Assembly: GCA_023248915.1 (NCBI GenBank)
Contig: JAHFDQ010000280.1
Location: forward strand, 1 to 7,429
Direction of reading: 5' to 3'
Source of the DNA: Archangiaceae bacterium
Lineage (GTDB): Bacteria > Myxococcota > Myxococcia > Myxococcales > Myxococcaceae
Length of the DNA stretch: 7,429 nt
Shown: piece after piece, positions 6,839 through 7,429 of the stretch
Position numbering within the stretch: the first letter of the stretch is position 1
How the letters are laid out: each line of letters opens with the position of its first letter
Translations under genes and position numbers: made by a program
Notes under the pieces: generated by a model
Databases searched by the model: none
Seen by the model: the letters and a program-made list of their open reading frames with translations, nothing else
What the model was told of the DNA's origin: nothing

Positions 6839-7429
6839 CGCTCTCCGTGTTCCTCACCCGGACCGGCCTCTTCTCGAGGGCTCCACCCGCCATGCCGGGG
6901 AGCCGAAGCTGCGGCACCGCGCGGCTGGGGTCGAGCCCGCCGGCACCGACCCTCGACCTCGCCGCGTTCATCGCCGCCCAGGTCTGAATCGTCACCACCG
7001 GCGTCTGCCCGTCGGAGGGGTCGACCATGCGCCCGTCCGGCAGCGTCGTGGGGTTGGGCACCGGGGCTCCGGTGTTCTGGTTCACCCAGGTCGACGCCGG
7101 GGGAGCGCCGTTCACTCCCGCCACCGGGCCCCCGTTGCGGTCGGTGCCCGGCCCCATCGAGACGACGTGGGTGACCAGGTCGAGGCTCTCGGTCTGCTTG
7201 CCGTCCTTCCAGGTGACGGTGAGGTGCACCTCGCGCACCGCCTTGGTGAGCTGGTCCACCATCGCGGTGAACTGGCCCTGCATCATCCCGGCCATGGGGC
7301 CGAGCCCCGCCAGTGCGCCGCCCGCCCCGCCGCCGCCCGCCAGCGCGCCCAGGTCGGGGCCGCCCTTGCCGTCCTTGCCGCCTCCGCCGAAGAGCGGGCC
7401 CAAGGGCCCGAGAGGATCGCTGCCGTCCT
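6831..7429 (-). CDS. gspI: Type II secretion system minor pseudopilin GspI, C-terminal part (5' end outside window)
   Basis: The frame is open from the right edge to the TAG at 6831: 198 complete residues plus a split codon. The N-terminal prepilin helix is not in the window. Visible residues 1-50 are Gly/Ala/Pro-rich (GGGGKDGKGG, AGGGGAGGALAG). Then QFTAMVDQLTKAVREVHLTV (52-71) and TWKDGKQTESLDLVTHVVSM (72-91) match the GspI pattern of a final beta-strand pair with a W(K/R)DG turn. About 105 more residues follow (92-198), Pro/Asn/Gly-rich at first, then with a helical stretch (146-160). Ordinary GspI is only about 120-130 residues and ends near the strand pair, so the insert and tail are unusual. 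The call rests on the strand motif and on position before gspJ. A TTG at 7403 could be read as a start, but it lies inside the low-complexity insert and would lack the prepilin leader, so it is internal. Confidence 0.8.
   Translation of the reverse strand, partial: DGSDPLGPLGPLFGGGGKDGKGGPDLGALAGGGGAGGALAGLGPMAGMMQGQFTAMVDQLTKAVREVHLTVTWKDGKQTESLDLVTHVVSMGPGTDRNGGPVAGVNGAPPASTWVNQNTGAPVPNPTTLPDGRMVDPSDGQTPVVTIQTWAAMNAARSRVGAGGLDPSRAVPQLRLPGMAGGALEKRPVRVRNTESDE

Overview
The window is GC-rich (by eye well above 60 %) and densely coded. All supported genes lie on the minus strand, so transcription runs from the right edge to the left. Gene content and protein style point to a myxobacterium or close relative (Myxococcota). 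The evidence is a type II secretion (Gsp) operon ending in a GspN of the Leptospira/Myxococcus type, a GspL with an intact-looking PilM-like actin fold, a GspI with Gly-rich inserts, and a lipoprotein with the Gly-run plus Asp-Ala-Gly linker common in myxobacterial surface proteins. This placement is inference; no rRNA or marker gene is present.

Right to left, 7429-1732 is the distal half of a type II secretion operon: gspI (5' part cut by the window), gspJ, gspK, gspL, gspM and gspN. Junctions are an 8-nt overlap, a 4-nt ATGA overlap, and gaps of 2, 8 and 4 nt, so the genes are almost certainly one transcript with translational coupling. GspI, GspJ and GspK are the minor pseudopilins expected at the tip of the periplasmic pseudopilus. 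GspL and GspM form the inner-membrane platform that links the GspE ATPase (not in the window) to the pseudopilus. GspN is an accessory protein with one membrane anchor and a large periplasmic AsmA-like domain.

Positions 1731-1557 are the only real intergenic gap. It carries a myxobacterial-type GC-rich inverted repeat (1609-1669) and a 34-nt direct duplication of half of it (1638-1671 and 1677-1710). I see no U-tract and no convincing promoter.

Positions 1556-1 encode the first 518 residues of a secreted lipoprotein: signal peptide, low-complexity linker, a beta-sandwich-like segment and a repeating beta-propeller-like segment that runs off the left edge. Its role, and any link to the secretion system, are unknown.

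I do not see a clearly new system. The points most worth a second look are the PilM-like nucleotide-site motifs in GspL, the large lineage-specific inserts in the tip pseudopilins GspI and GspK, the cysteine-rich periplasmic part of GspL, and the propeller lipoprotein beside the operon.
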